Below are positions 14,262 through 24,482 of a stretch of 64,000 nucleotides of DNA, one piece after another. Below the pieces are notes generated by a model that was not told the origin of the DNA, did no database searches, and saw nothing but the letters and a program-made list of their open reading frames with translations. How positions within the stretch are numbered: the stretch's first letter is position 1; each line of letters opens with the position of its first letter. The stretch spans positions 62,001 through 126,000 of the forward strand of contig NZ_JAKZGR010000003.1 in NCBI RefSeq assembly GCF_022549675.1, given 5' to 3'. This DNA is from Belliella kenyensis. Lineage in GTDB: Bacteria; Bacteroidota; Bacteroidia; Cytophagales; Cyclobacteriaceae. Position numbers and translations under genes: made by a program.

Positions 14262-17200
14262 TTAGGGTAGTAGGTTTCTTGAAGTACCGTTGAATTTGGT
14301 GATACTGATAGCGGTGCAGTTTTCTGGTATCGCTATATTTCTGGTGTTTTGTGATAGATAGCCGCTTCCATAAGGTAGCTCAAGAACTTTGTCTGCCTCA
14401 TTATCCATGCGAAAAATCACTTTGAAATCATCACCTTCTAGTTTTAGATGATTTATTCTATCCTTTTTCTCTTTCCTCCTAAAAACCTTTAATTCACCTT
14501 GATGCTGTTTGGCAATGAGTAAAGTCTCTCCATTTTTTCTTGTAAGACCTACCAAAGCCCTACCTTCGCCAGAAACTTCAAACCCACTGTTATTTTGAGG
14601 TGAAAGATTTTTCCCTTCCAAACTTACATCCAATACATTCCCAAAGGAGGCATCATATCTTCCACTTACTGATTCATTGCCATAGAAATTTCCTGTCATG
14701 AAGATTTGGTCATGGATGTGGTCAAAATAAGTTCCAAAACTAGGAGCAAGTTGAGTTTCTACAGGAAGAGGGGCAAGTTGGTATTTTCCATTTTCGTCTT
14801 TTTTCAAAATACTACTTTCAAATTGATGTGCCTTTAGTACTTGGGCTTTATCCAATTGCTCTTTGACGAAGAAGTTTTCTAAGTTATACTTTGCAAATTC
14901 TGAATACTTCAAAAACCTGTTTTTCCAAGAAGGAACTTGGCTTACAAGTTTATCCCTGCCATCTACTGGATAATGTCCATCAATTAGATAAGAGAACATG
15001 ATGGGATCAATACTTCCATTATGATCAAAATCACCAGCAACAAGTACCAACGGTTTTTCAATATTTACATCCCAGCGTGTATTTTTCCCTGCATTACCGA
15101 GTATGTATCTCGGATAGCCATTAGAGTCTGTTCCATAGGCCTGAATGCTGTTCCACCAGCCTTCTGAGTGACTCGGGGCATAAGTTGTAGATACATTTTC
15201 GAAGATCACTTTATCCTCGTGCTTTGCTTGCTTGAAAAAGGTAATGGGCATCCATTCACCTACGACAATCAAGTCTATCAATCCATCTTGATCGAAATCG
15301 GTCCACAGCGCCGAACTGATCATTCCTAATTGCGAAACCTCAGATATGAGCTGACTGGTTTTATCGATGAACTTCCCATCTTGAAATGAAAGCAAGACAG
15401 CTGGTGGCGCTAGGGGATACTTTCCTGGTGTCACCCTTCCTCCAATAAAAATCTCGAAATTCCCATCTCCGTCAATGTCAGCCGCAGTAGCGATAGATCC
15501 ACTAAAATTGGTATTTGGAATTTCTCCTTCAAACTTGCTAAAATTACCCTTGCCATCATTGAGATAGAGTCTGTCAGCGTAGTTGTCGTCATCTTCGAGG
15601 AAGCGACTACCACCACTAACTACATAGAGGTCTAAGTCACCATCTTGGTCGATATCTATGAGCAGGCAACCCATATCATCGGCTGGTTCCTCGCTAAGAA
15701 TTTCCTTTTTTGTGAAATTTCCTTTTTGATCTTGGATAAAAACGAACCTGGGTTCACCAGAAGATCCACCTACAAATAGGTCATCCAGACCATCACCATT
15801 GATGTCACCTACAGCCATGCCTGGCCCATTTTCAGAATGCTTGTGTGGTAAAAGTCGCTGCCTGTTAAAATCATTGTAACTGCGATGCTCATGTGTATGA
15901 ACAATTCCAACCTCACCCGAAATCTCCTCAAAGGTATAAGAATGGGTTAGTCGATATGGATTTTTAGCATCATTAGCATTCTTGTAATCAAGCTTTATGG
16001 TTTGATTGGGCTCTATGTTGGTTACTTGTTGTAATTTGCCATCAGGCCAAACTACATCAAGCTGGATGTCTTGAGCCGCTTTGTCAATTCCAAAATGAGC
16101 AATTGGCTCCACAAAGGACTTGTATCCTCGGGTAGGGTAGTGTTCGTAGTATTGGGTCTTGGTTTTGCCATGGAGTTGATAGCTCAAGGAAAGCTTGGAA
16201 CCTAGTCCCATGGTGTTTAATGAGGAGCCAGTAATTTGAAATTTCAGGAAATTGCTAGCTTCTGGCGTTTTTTCTTGGTGAAGATTTTGGTAAATGTATG
16301 CCTCCTCATTGAGATTGTTGATCACTAAGTCTAAGTCCCCATCATTGTCAAGGTCTACATAGACGGCACCATTAGAGATTGAAGCATGCTTCATTCCCCA
16401 GTCTTGACTCTTATCGGTAAAGGTTAGGTCTCCTTTGTTTTGATAGAAGTAATTATTCAAACTAACTTCTTTAAGACTTGCCATTCCCTCAAGTAAATAA
16501 GCTCTTCTCTCTTCAGGGGTAGAAAATGTACTCAAGGTTTGCTTAAAGTTGATATGATCCATATCAGTCACATCTTTACCATAGCCATTGCTGACGAAGA
16601 GGTCTTTCAATCCGTCATTGTCAAAGTCTGCAAACAAGGGGCTCCAACTCCAATCAGTCATCGCCACACCTGCCAAAAATCCAATTTCACTAAATTTTCC
16701 ATTGCCTTGATTGAGCTGTAGGGTGTTTCGCACATATTGTGGCTCGTATCCTCGGGAGAGGTTGTTCATGAACAAGTCATAATTAGCAGTAGGGGCAAAC
16801 ATGGTTTTTTGCCTATAATTATCTGGTGGAAACATGTCCAGAACCATAATATCAACCAATCCATCATTATTGAAATCTGCAACATCTACACCCATAGCAT
16901 TGAAGCTTTGGTGTTTTAGCATTTGGTCTATTTGGTTAGTGAAAGTACCATCTCCGTTATTGATATACAGAAGATCATTGGTGATAAAGTCATTGGCAAC
17001 ATAGATGTCTGGAAAGCCGTCTTGATTGATATCACTGATAGCGAGACCTAGTCCATAGCCTTCTATCAAAATCCCAGCTTCTTGGGTTACGTTGGTGAAA
17101 GTCCCATCTCCATTATTTCGGTACAGTTTATCATTACTCTTGCCTTTTCCTGATTTTTCTCTTGGTCTAGAGGTATTTCTTTGAAAGGATTCCATGGCAT

Positions 17201-17816
17201 TGGAAAGGATGTAGAGGTCAAGGTGGCCATCCAGATCATAATCAAAAAATGCTGCTTGAGTATTATATCCTCTGTCATCTATGCCATATTCGGCTGCTGA
17301 CTCTTTGAATATGGGAATGCCATCATCATTGATACCTTGATTGACAAATAATAAATTAGGATTTGGGTTAGTTTCATCACGGTTTGAAATACTTACATAA
17401 ATGTCAAGTAATCCATCTTGGTTTATGTCAACGACAGTAACACCTTCGGCCCAGGTTGAAGTGGATATGTTAGATGTTTTGCTAATGTCTTTGAACTGGA
17501 GATTCCCCTGATTGAGATAGAGTCTACAAGTGACTTGATTCCCTGTAAAAAACAAGTCTGGAAGCCCGTCATTATTGAAATCCCCCACAGCAACTCCACC
17601 GCCATTGTAGATATAGTCAAAATCAAGGATATTAAAATCATCATTGATATCTATGAAATTATTGAAGTCTATGCCAGTTTCGCTTGATTTGAGAAGCACA
17701 AACATTCCCTCATCCTGCTGCTCCTTTTCCAACCTACATGAGATGAGAAATAAGGTTAGAAAAATTATGAAGGATGAATTAAAATTTGTGATTAAAACAT
17801 GTTTTCTGAATTTCAC
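14262..17816 (-). CDS. Large VCBS/FG-GAP repeat lipoprotein with ASPIC-UnbV domain
   Basis: A 1184-residue exported lipoprotein (lipobox Cys27 in LFLISCRLEK). It carries many FG-GAP/VCBS repeats with Ca-binding DxNxDGxxD signatures, for example DFNNDGLPD and DINQDGFPD, in two blocks (about 70-500 and 660-900). Between them, near 530-605, is an ASPIC/UnbV domain ending in VVWPDGK. CRTAC1-like proteins of this type sit on the cell surface and often follow SusC/SusD genes in marine and soil Bacteroidota; their ligands are mostly unknown. It is the third gene after SusC and SusD, separated from SusD by a strong hairpin terminator. Confidence 0.9.
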   Translation of the reverse strand: MKFRKHVLITNFNSSFIIFLTLFLISCRLEKEQQDEGMFVLLKSSETGIDFNNFIDINDDFNILDFDYIYNGGGVAVGDFNNDGLPDLFFTGNQVTCRLYLNQGNLQFKDISKTSNISTSTWAEGVTVVDINQDGLLDIYVSISNRDETNPNPNLLFVNQGINDDGIPIFKESAAEYGIDDRGYNTQAAFFDYDLDGHLDLYILSNAMESFQRNTSRPREKSGKGKSNDKLYRNNGDGTFTNVTQEAGILIEGYGLGLAISDINQDGFPDIYVANDFITNDLLYINNGDGTFTNQIDQMLKHQSFNAMGVDVADFNNDGLVDIMVLDMFPPDNYRQKTMFAPTANYDLFMNNLSRGYEPQYVRNTLQLNQGNGKFSEIGFLAGVAMTDWSWSPLFADFDNDGLKDLFVSNGYGKDVTDMDHINFKQTLSTFSTPEERRAYLLEGMASLKEVSLNNYFYQNKGDLTFTDKSQDWGMKHASISNGAVYVDLDNDGDLDLVINNLNEEAYIYQNLHQEKTPEASNFLKFQITGSSLNTMGLGSKLSLSYQLHGKTKTQYYEHYPTRGYKSFVEPIAHFGIDKAAQDIQLDVVWPDGKLQQVTNIEPNQTIKLDYKNANDAKNPYRLTHSYTFEEISGEVGIVHTHEHRSYNDFNRQRLLPHKHSENGPGMAVGDINGDGLDDLFVGGSSGEPRFVFIQDQKGNFTKKEILSEEPADDMGCLLIDIDQDGDLDLYVVSGGSRFLEDDDNYADRLYLNDGKGNFSKFEGEIPNTNFSGSIATAADIDGDGNFEIFIGGRVTPGKYPLAPPAVLLSFQDGKFIDKTSQLISEVSQLGMISSALWTDFDQDGLIDLIVVGEWMPITFFKQAKHEDKVIFENVSTTYAPSHSEGWWNSIQAYGTDSNGYPRYILGNAGKNTRWDVNIEKPLVLVAGDFDHNGSIDPIMFSYLIDGHYPVDGRDKLVSQVPSWKNRFLKYSEFAKYNLENFFVKEQLDKAQVLKAHQFESSILKKDENGKYQLAPLPVETQLAPSFGTYFDHIHDQIFMTGNFYGNESVSGRYDASFGNVLDVSLEGKNLSPQNNSGFEVSGEGRALVGLTRKNGETLLIAKQHQGELKVFRRKEKKDRINHLKLEGDDFKVIFRMDNEADKVLELPYGSGYLSQNTRNIAIPENCTAISITKFNGTSRNLLP

Positions 17817-17918
17817 GGTGAAATTGAATTAGAGTTTGCAAATGATTATTGAGGCCCAAAGTCGAATATTATAAAAAAGGTAATGATATATAGACAATCC
17901 TAAAAGTAAAAAGCTATA

Positions 17919-17950
17919 AAAAAACCCGAAATATAAACTTCGGGTTTTTT
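17919..17950 (-). terminator. Intrinsic terminator between susD-like and VCBS genes
   Basis: AAAAAACCCGAA and TTCGGGTTTTTT form a perfect 12-base stem with an 8-base loop (17931-17938) and a U-run on either strand. It lies 57 bases after the SusD stop and about 100 bases before the VCBS gene, so the last gene is either expressed by read-through or has its own promoter. Confidence 0.85.
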
Positions 17951-18006
17951 ATCTATATCACCCTGTGGTCAAAGACTGTAGGTGAACTAAATTTATGAAT
18001 GATAGA

Positions 18007-19530
18007 TTAATAACCTGGGTTTTGATCACTATTTGACAAGGCAGGGTTATTATCAATTTCTGCAAATGGCAATGGCATCAAATCATGGTGAGGGCGAAAG
18101 TTTGGAACAGGTTCACTTTGTAGGAAGCCTTGTCTTCTCCATCTTCTGATATCTCTATTTCTGATTTGCTCACCAGGCAATTCGACTTGTCTCTCATGTT
18201 GAATAGCGATTCTCATTTGAGCTTGAGTACCAGTAGGATACTGAGCAGTAGGGTAGAGCGGCATGTTTACGTCAGCTCTTTGTCTTGTCGCATTGAGAAA
18301 AGGCAATGCAGCTGCTGTGTTTCCAAGTTCGTTTTCAACTTCAGCCATCATCAAAAGTACGTCAGCATATCTGATGACCCTGAAATTAATCCCAGATGCC
18401 ATATTTTCTGCTGCCTGCTTGTAGATCATGGTATACTTTCTCCATGCTGGTCTAGAAGAATCTCCAGAGAAGCTTTCTTCAGTGAGTACATTATTTCCAT
18501 TGTTATAAGTGTCCCCTAGCTGATAGAAATTGTAATTGAATCGTGGGTCGTCTTTTGTCGCTCCGTTAGCTATTTTTTCAAAGGCATTTACGAGAGAAGT
18601 GCTTGGAACCAAGTTTTTCCATGCCGTTGGGCTATACTCTTGGCCTCTGAAGGTCGAAAAAGAAATGCCTGATCCATCTCCATCCCATACGTTGGCATCA
18701 CCAAAATCCCTTGTCATGATTACTTCAAAGATTGATTCTTGATTGTGCTCATTTTCTTCTTCAAAGTTAGAAAGGTATCTGGGCATCAAGCTATATTCTC
18801 CTGAATTGATGATCGCTTCCAAAAGAGGTTTAGCAGCTGCATAATTACCTCTGAACAAGTGGACTTTAGCTAGCATAGCTTGAGCCGCTGCATTGGTAGC
18901 TCTACCTAGATCAGCACTACTATATGATGCTTTGTTGGGAAGTAATCTCGCAGCTTCTGTCAAGTCACTTATTGCTTGTTGGAATGTTTCTTCTTCTGTA
19001 GACCTTGGTAAAGCACTTTCTATGGCATTTGCCATTGTAGTCATCAAAGGTACTCCTCCCCAAAGTGAACCCAATTCATAATAAGCCCAACCTCTCAGAA
19101 AATGAGCTTCACCTTTGATCCTATTTCTTAGGCTCTCAGTAATTTCCTCAGAAACATTGTCGGCATTATCCAAGACAATATTGGCTCTGTGGATGATTCT
19201 ATACCAACCTCTCCAATTCGAAATAATCAATGGATTAGAAGGATCGATAGCTCCTACGATGATTTGATTTCTATGGCCTTCTAGCTGACCTCCTCCAGAA
19301 GCGACATCATCCGATAACATGTCTTGTAAAAAGAAATATTCTCTGATATACAAATCTAAACCTTGTAGACCTGCGTAAGCTGCATTGATTCCAGCTGTGA
19401 GCTGTGGACCTGAAACGAAAAACGTTTCCACTGATAGTTGATTTGGGTTGATAGGATTAAGTTTATCCTCATCACATGAAGCCACCCCAATCAAAAGCAA
19501 TAATGCTGTAATAAATAATCTGATTTTCAT
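18007..19530 (-). CDS. SusD/RagB-family outer-membrane lipoprotein
   Basis: A 507-residue lipoprotein (signal to Cys19 in IGVASCDED) of the SusD/RagB family. The N-terminal part has the TPR-like helices (GWYRIIHRANIVLDNA, RIKGEAHFLRGWAYYEL) and the C-terminal RagB region reads VRYADVLLMMAEVENELG, then RRQGFLQ and the final NPGY. SusD caps the SusC pore and binds the incoming oligosaccharide or peptide. It starts 24 bases after the SusC stop. No enzyme gene is adjacent, so the substrate is not indicated. Confidence 0.95.
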   Translation of the reverse strand: MKIRLFITALLLLIGVASCDEDKLNPINPNQLSVETFFVSGPQLTAGINAAYAGLQGLDLYIREYFFLQDMLSDDVASGGGQLEGHRNQIIVGAIDPSNPLIISNWRGWYRIIHRANIVLDNADNVSEEITESLRNRIKGEAHFLRGWAYYELGSLWGGVPLMTTMANAIESALPRSTEEETFQQAISDLTEAARLLPNKASYSSADLGRATNAAAQAMLAKVHLFRGNYAAAKPLLEAIINSGEYSLMPRYLSNFEEENEHNQESIFEVIMTRDFGDANVWDGDGSGISFSTFRGQEYSPTAWKNLVPSTSLVNAFEKIANGATKDDPRFNYNFYQLGDTYNNGNNVLTEESFSGDSSRPAWRKYTMIYKQAAENMASGINFRVIRYADVLLMMAEVENELGNTAAALPFLNATRQRADVNMPLYPTAQYPTGTQAQMRIAIQHERQVELPGEQIRNRDIRRWRRQGFLQSEPVPNFRPHHDLMPLPFAEIDNNPALSNSDQNPGY

Positions 19531-19554
19531 TATATATTCTTTTAATATTTTGGG

Positions 19555-22500
19555 TTAAAACGTAAGTTGTAAACCTCCTATGAAGGTTCTTGCAGCTGGA
19601 TATTGACCGAAATCAATTCCTTGACCTAGAGTCGTGTTTATACCTGTTCTTGCAGCAATCTCTGGATCATATCCTGAATAATTGGTGAATGTCAGTAGGT
19701 TTTGACCAGATACGTAAACTCTGATTCTTGAGATCGACCCTTTGCTGATTTGTTCTACTAATGTGCTTGGGACAGTGTAGCCAAAGCTTAGGTTTTTTAA
19801 CCTCAAGAAAGAACCATCTTCAATCCATCTAGAGCTTGCTCTAGCATTTCTATTTGGATCACTATTGATCGCTCTAGGCACACCTGTATCCGTATTGTTT
19901 GGAGTCCACCTGTCATTCACCACCGTGCTAGCATTGAATAATCTTGTCATCCCTTCGGTGTGAAATCTTAATAAATTGAAAATTTCATTACCTTGGACAC
20001 CTTGCCAGAACATGGAGAAATCAAAGTTTTTGTAATTGGCTGAGAAATTCAAGCCATATGTGAAATCAGGCATGTAATGACCCAAATATGTTCTGTCACT
20101 GGCATTGATTTCACCATCACCATTTATATCTGCAAATCTGATATCACCTGCTGCAGTATGGATTTGGGGATTATATGGATCATCACCCTCTGGCAAATTT
20201 TGTCTCGGAGCTGAAATTGCCTCCTCATTGCTTTGGAAGATTGATTCTGCCATCCAGCCATAGAAGTAGCCAATTGGTCTACCTGCTTCGGTGAAAGTCA
20301 ACGGGTCACCTTGGAAATCTGGACCAAATATGGTATTACCTGTACCTAATGATACCAATTCATTTTTCACAAAGCCTATGTTTCCATCCACGGCAAACTG
20401 GAAGTCTCCTGTATATTTTCTATAACCTAAAGTAAGTTCAATCCCCCTGTTGGATACTGTACCTACGTTGGCCACAGGTGCTCCATCATAACCTAATGAA
20501 GGTGGCACTGGCACACCTAGGATCATTCCCTCGGTAGTGTTGTCAAACCATTCAAAAGAGAAATTAAGCCTATCGTCGAATAGACCCAGATCAAAGCCTA
20601 TGTTCTTCATGATGGTCGTTTCCCATCTCAAGTTTGCATTCGCTAAAGTTGAGATAGTACTTCCTGGTGCAGTAGTTCCACCAAAAGGATAGAAAAAGTT
20701 GCTGTTGATGGTAGCTTGGTATACATAGTTACCTATTTGGTCATTACCTGTCTCACCATAACTAGCTCTCAGTTTTAGATCACTTAATTGGGTCAAATTT
20801 TGCATAAATCCTTCCTCACTAAGTCTCCAGCCCGCAGAAATTGATGGAAAAGTACCCCATTTAGAGTTTGGTCCAAATCTTGATCCACCATCTCTTCTAA
20901 TTGAAGCACTGAAAAGATATTTTTGGTCGAAATCATAATTGACTCTTGCCAAATAAGATATCAAAGCATACTCAAGCTTGTCACTTGATGCAGTCATATT
21001 TTGAACACCTTGCAGTTCACGAATTTCATTGGTTAGGAAATTCTGACCTGATCCTCCTAGTGAAGAGCTAAGAAATGTTTGCTGCTCGATAACTCCCAAG
21101 ATATCAAATGAATGCTTGTCTATAGTCTTGGAATAGGTAAGTTGATTTGAAATTAATGGAGAGAAAAAGCTGAATCTATTCTGTCCAATGACTGCAAATG
21201 GTTGCTCATGAAAATCACCCGCTCTGTATCTAGGCACATATTCGTTTGTAGTACCCAATGCTAAATCTGTACCTACTAAGAATTTGTATTTTAATCCTTC
21301 AATGATATCTACATCTATATATGCAGAACCTAGAATTTTATACTCTTGTTGTCTATTAGTTCTTAGCTCTGCATTCAATACTGGGTTCTCAGCATCAGAT
21401 CCATCCACTCTGTCTGGCCCTCTGAATCCACCCAATCTTGATCCATCCCTTACTGGAAGGTAAGGTACGGATTTTACCATATGCTCTAGCTGAGTTCTAC
21501 CACTCACAAATGGCTCATTATTCCTGCTTGAATAAGCAATTGTCAATGTTTGACCGACTTTTACTCTCTTGTTTAATTTGAATTCGGTGTTGGATCTGAA
21601 TGAGAATCGTTCGAAATCCGTACCTCTCATGATACCTTCTTGACCAAAGTATCCAGCGGACACATTATAAATAACTGATTCGTTTCCTCCAGAGATACCA
21701 ACATTGTGATCTTGAATGGTAGCTTGACGGAACATTTCCCCTTGCCAATCTGTATTTACATTGGCTAAATCTCCTAGGTTATCAAACCTAGCAGGAGCAG
21801 GGTCTCCAGCATTTCCTAATAGATCTCTACCAAATGCAATATATTGGTCTCTATCTAGTAGATCGAGTGTTCTCCATGCTCTTTGTGTACCTACATAAGA
21901 GTCTACTGTTACTTTAGCTTTTCCTGGTTTTCCTTTTTTTGTAGTTACCAAGATTACACCATTTGCAGCCCTAGAGCCATAGATTGCTGCTGCTGAAGCG
22001 TCTTTCAATACCTCAATAGATTCTATATCTGCTGTGTTGATAGAATTCAAGCCTCCAGCAGGCACACCGTCTATAACGTATAGAGGGTCGTTGTTCCCTA
22101 CAGTACCGATACCTCTGATTCTCACCACAGGATTGGTACCCGGCGCACCAGCATTGGTGACATTGACACCAGCTGCTCTACCTTGGATAGCTGATGCTAA
22201 GTTAGGTACTGGCAGTTCAGTGATTTGATCCGAAGAAATAGAAGTGATGGCACTTGTGACTGTTGCCCTTTTCTGCGTACCATATCCCACTACCACTACT
22301 TCAGAGAGAGACTCTTGAGTAGGTTGTAGGGAAATGTTAAATGTAGTTGTGTTTCCTACGACTCTTTCGATTTGAGTGTAGCCTATAAAAGAAAATACTA
22401 GGACCGAATTGGAAGAAGGTACACTTAAATTGAAAGTACCATCTATATCGGTGGCAGTACCTGTGGTACTTCCTTTGACGAACACGTTTACACCAGGTAG

Positions 22501-22671
22501 TGATTCTCCAGTATCACCATCTTTGACTGTTCCTGTAACTTGGATTTGTTGATTTCCTGTTTGAGCGAGAGCTTCTATCGGTTGATAGAAACACCATAAA
22601 GTTAACATACCTAATAAGGTGATGCTTTTGCCCAACAAACTGGAAAGTTTTGGGTAAATTGTTTTTTGCAT
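19555..22671 (-). CDS. SusC/RagA-family TonB-linked outer-membrane protein
   Basis: A 1038-residue receptor. Signal peptide cleaved after about Ala36 (EALA-Q), carboxypeptidase-regulatory-like domain at 44-116 (VTGTVKDGDTGESLPGVNV), TonB-box segment SEVVVVGYG at 123-131, plug domain to about 245 (including VLKDASAAAIYGSRAANGVI), then a beta-barrel ending GGLQLTF with the terminal Phe. It imports a nutrient with its SusD partner using TonB energy. It heads a three-gene unit. TATGTTTG 27 bases upstream is a good -7 element. Confidence 0.96.
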   Translation of the reverse strand: MQKTIYPKLSSLLGKSITLLGMLTLWCFYQPIEALAQTGNQQIQVTGTVKDGDTGESLPGVNVFVKGSTTGTATDIDGTFNLSVPSSNSVLVFSFIGYTQIERVVGNTTTFNISLQPTQESLSEVVVVGYGTQKRATVTSAITSISSDQITELPVPNLASAIQGRAAGVNVTNAGAPGTNPVVRIRGIGTVGNNDPLYVIDGVPAGGLNSINTADIESIEVLKDASAAAIYGSRAANGVILVTTKKGKPGKAKVTVDSYVGTQRAWRTLDLLDRDQYIAFGRDLLGNAGDPAPARFDNLGDLANVNTDWQGEMFRQATIQDHNVGISGGNESVIYNVSAGYFGQEGIMRGTDFERFSFRSNTEFKLNKRVKVGQTLTIAYSSRNNEPFVSGRTQLEHMVKSVPYLPVRDGSRLGGFRGPDRVDGSDAENPVLNAELRTNRQQEYKILGSAYIDVDIIEGLKYKFLVGTDLALGTTNEYVPRYRAGDFHEQPFAVIGQNRFSFFSPLISNQLTYSKTIDKHSFDILGVIEQQTFLSSSLGGSGQNFLTNEIRELQGVQNMTASSDKLEYALISYLARVNYDFDQKYLFSASIRRDGGSRFGPNSKWGTFPSISAGWRLSEEGFMQNLTQLSDLKLRASYGETGNDQIGNYVYQATINSNFFYPFGGTTAPGSTISTLANANLRWETTIMKNIGFDLGLFDDRLNFSFEWFDNTTEGMILGVPVPPSLGYDGAPVANVGTVSNRGIELTLGYRKYTGDFQFAVDGNIGFVKNELVSLGTGNTIFGPDFQGDPLTFTEAGRPIGYFYGWMAESIFQSNEEAISAPRQNLPEGDDPYNPQIHTAAGDIRFADINGDGEINASDRTYLGHYMPDFTYGLNFSANYKNFDFSMFWQGVQGNEIFNLLRFHTEGMTRLFNASTVVNDRWTPNNTDTGVPRAINSDPNRNARASSRWIEDGSFLRLKNLSFGYTVPSTLVEQISKGSISRIRVYVSGQNLLTFTNYSGYDPEIAARTGINTTLGQGIDFGQYPAARTFIGGLQLTF

Positions 22672-22697
22672 AGGTTAATTTGGTTAATAATTATTTA

Positions 22698-22705
22698 CAA
22701 ACATA
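22698..22705 (-). promoter_or_regulatory. -7 promoter element of the susC-susD unit
   Basis: The minus strand reads TATGTTTG, an exact TAnnTTTG match, 27 bases ahead of the SusC start codon. No TTG at the usual -33 distance was recognised. Confidence 0.5.
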
Positions 22706-23359
22706 CCATCTCAATTCTCGGGTGAATTCTGATTATTGATCATGGATTATAACTTTGAATTTATGCAAAAGGATTTGAATTGTGTTTCTCCTGATAATTG
22801 ATATTAACTTAATAAAGAAGCTAAATTTCGTTTAAGAGAATAAAAAGAAATCGGTTGCATTTTGTTTCATTATTGCCAATACATTAAAAAAATAGCGATT
22901 ATTAGAAAAATTAATGCTAAAAATAATTTTTTAATTTTCATGAAAAATTGCGTTTAGATGAAATCTTCAAAAAATACCATAATTTTAGCATTTTAGTCAA
23001 TTTATACCGATCAAGTTAGGTGATTGTCTTAGAGGTTGACTTCGTAATTTAAAGTAGTCCAGACTTAAAATAATAAGTAAATAATGATGGAAGGTTTTTA
23101 TTTATTACTTTCTTCGAATTAGATCTTATAGATGGATCGAATGAGGTTGAAATGAAAATTATGGATATCTGAAAAGAAACCATTTCCCAGTTATACAATT
23201 GTTTTTAAGATTAAGCCATTATTGGAAACTGAGTTCGATAAAGTTGAAAAGTTTTTAATTGATATTGATCCAGAAATAAACCTCAATTTGTTCGTATAGC
23301 TACTTATGGTATAAAAGTGGAAAGTGGTTATAAAAAATTCCTTATTCAAATTTCTCAAG

Positions 23360-23393
23360 ACCATAGACCTAAACTATTTTCTAGGTCTATGGT
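23360..23393 (-). terminator. Hairpin terminator downstream of the beta-propeller gene
   Basis: ACCATAGACCTA and TAGGTCTATGGT form a perfect 12-base stem around a 10-base loop, 19 bases after the stop of the minus-strand gene. The following T-run is weak, so it may need other factors. Confidence 0.6.
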
Positions 23394-23411
23394 TGATATT
23401 TCCTGTTTGTT

Positions 23412-24482
23412 TTACCTTCTAAAATAGAAACCAGAAGGCGCCACTCCAGTTGGTATGGTCTTCACTTGCTCTCCATTTTGGTCAAGTACAATGGCTGTTC
23501 CTGATCCTTGTAATCCATTGTCATCTGATACATAGATGCGCTTTTCTACAGCATCATAGCCAATACCGTACATCCTTCTTCCTTGGTAGAATTCTGAATC
23601 AATTATTTGTCCAGAAGTAATAGATATTTTGCTAATCATATCGAAATAATCAGGGTAGCCAGAACTTGAAACAATGTAGGCTTCTCCATTTTCAGCCAAT
23701 GCAATTCTTGGTGTAGCATTCTGAATGGCTATCTCGGTGGTGTTTGATATGTTATAATTGGTTCTATTGATTTCGTGGAAATAAATGGCAGTGGAAGTTC
23801 TTGCAAATAATAGTAGTTTACCATCCAATTCGATAAAGCTAGCTGGAGTACCTACGACTTCTACACTCCTTTCGACTTCATCGCCACCTATGGGCAATAC
23901 ATCTATGGTCCTTGCTGCTCTACATGCGATTAAGATGTCATTGTTGATTTTGTATAATTTTTCTGGACTACTTGATGTTGGGATTCTTTTAGAAACCTGA
24001 CCACCTGAAAGGTTGTCCACTACAGCGATGTAGGAGTCATTGAGTTGCCAGTTGCTGTCATAGGGGCCATGATCAGAAATATACAGTTTGTTGTCTGCCA
24101 CGATGAGGGATCTTGGCTGGATCAACTCTGGATTTTCTTCACTTCCTTCTACCGATCCCACACTTTGAAAGGTGTTCTTATTCACAATTTCTACTTTTCC
24201 TGTATTTGAGACTAAGTAGAAGAAATCATTATGAGGTACAAGATCTTGAAGCACCCCTGCGAAAGGTCTGCTATTTACCTGCTCAAATATGTTTTGTTGT
24301 ACCTCTCCAGTTGTGAAATTGTAATGGCTCACATCGCCATCTCTGGAACTGAAATTCCCCTCATTAATGATCAAAAGACCTCTTTCAAATTCGCCTAATG
24401 GGGTTTCGTCTCTACTGCTATCACAAGAGTAGATAAATAATGATAAGGCTAGGAGATAGCCTAGTAGTCTAAAGTTTCTCAT
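23412..24482 (-). CDS. Beta-propeller lipoprotein (YncE/DUF5074-like) of the B12 locus
   Basis: A 356-residue lipoprotein (Cys20 in LFIYSCDSS). Repeats with patterns such as LIVADNKLYISDHGP and KRIYVSDDNGLQGSG fit a YncE/DUF5074-type beta-propeller. Its start overlaps the BtuB-like stop by four bases, so the two are co-translated and fall under the same cobalamin riboswitch. Surface lipoproteins partner B12 receptors in Bacteroidota; this one may help capture or hold cobalamin at the outer membrane. That role is inferred from position. Confidence 0.8.
   Translation of the reverse strand: MRNFRLLGYLLALSLFIYSCDSSRDETPLGEFERGLLIINEGNFSSRDGDVSHYNFTTGEVQQNIFEQVNSRPFAGVLQDLVPHNDFFYLVSNTGKVEIVNKNTFQSVGSVEGSEENPELIQPRSLIVADNKLYISDHGPYDSNWQLNDSYIAVVDNLSGGQVSKRIPTSSSPEKLYKINNDILIACRAARTIDVLPIGGDEVERSVEVVGTPASFIELDGKLLLFARTSTAIYFHEINRTNYNISNTTEIAIQNATPRIALAENGEAYIVSSSGYPDYFDMISKISITSGQIIDSEFYQGRRMYGIGYDAVEKRIYVSDDNGLQGSGTAIVLDQNGEQVKTIPTGVAPSGFYFRR

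Larger units (their letters stand above)
22672..23411. other. 740-base intergenic region with a possible gene relic
   Basis: The part near SusC is AT-rich promoter sequence. Around 23155-23300 on the plus strand there is a short open stretch encoding PFPSYTIVFKIKPLLE and FDKVEKFLIDID before a stop at about 23298, without an ATG and with a second piece in another frame; it looks like a relic of an unknown gene. A hairpin near 23376 terminates the gene on the right. I see nothing else. Confidence 0.4.

Noticed and set aside
23155-23345. Open stretch on the plus strand between the SusC and B12 loci
   Set aside because: No start codon, a stop in the middle and a frame change; not strong enough to call a gene.
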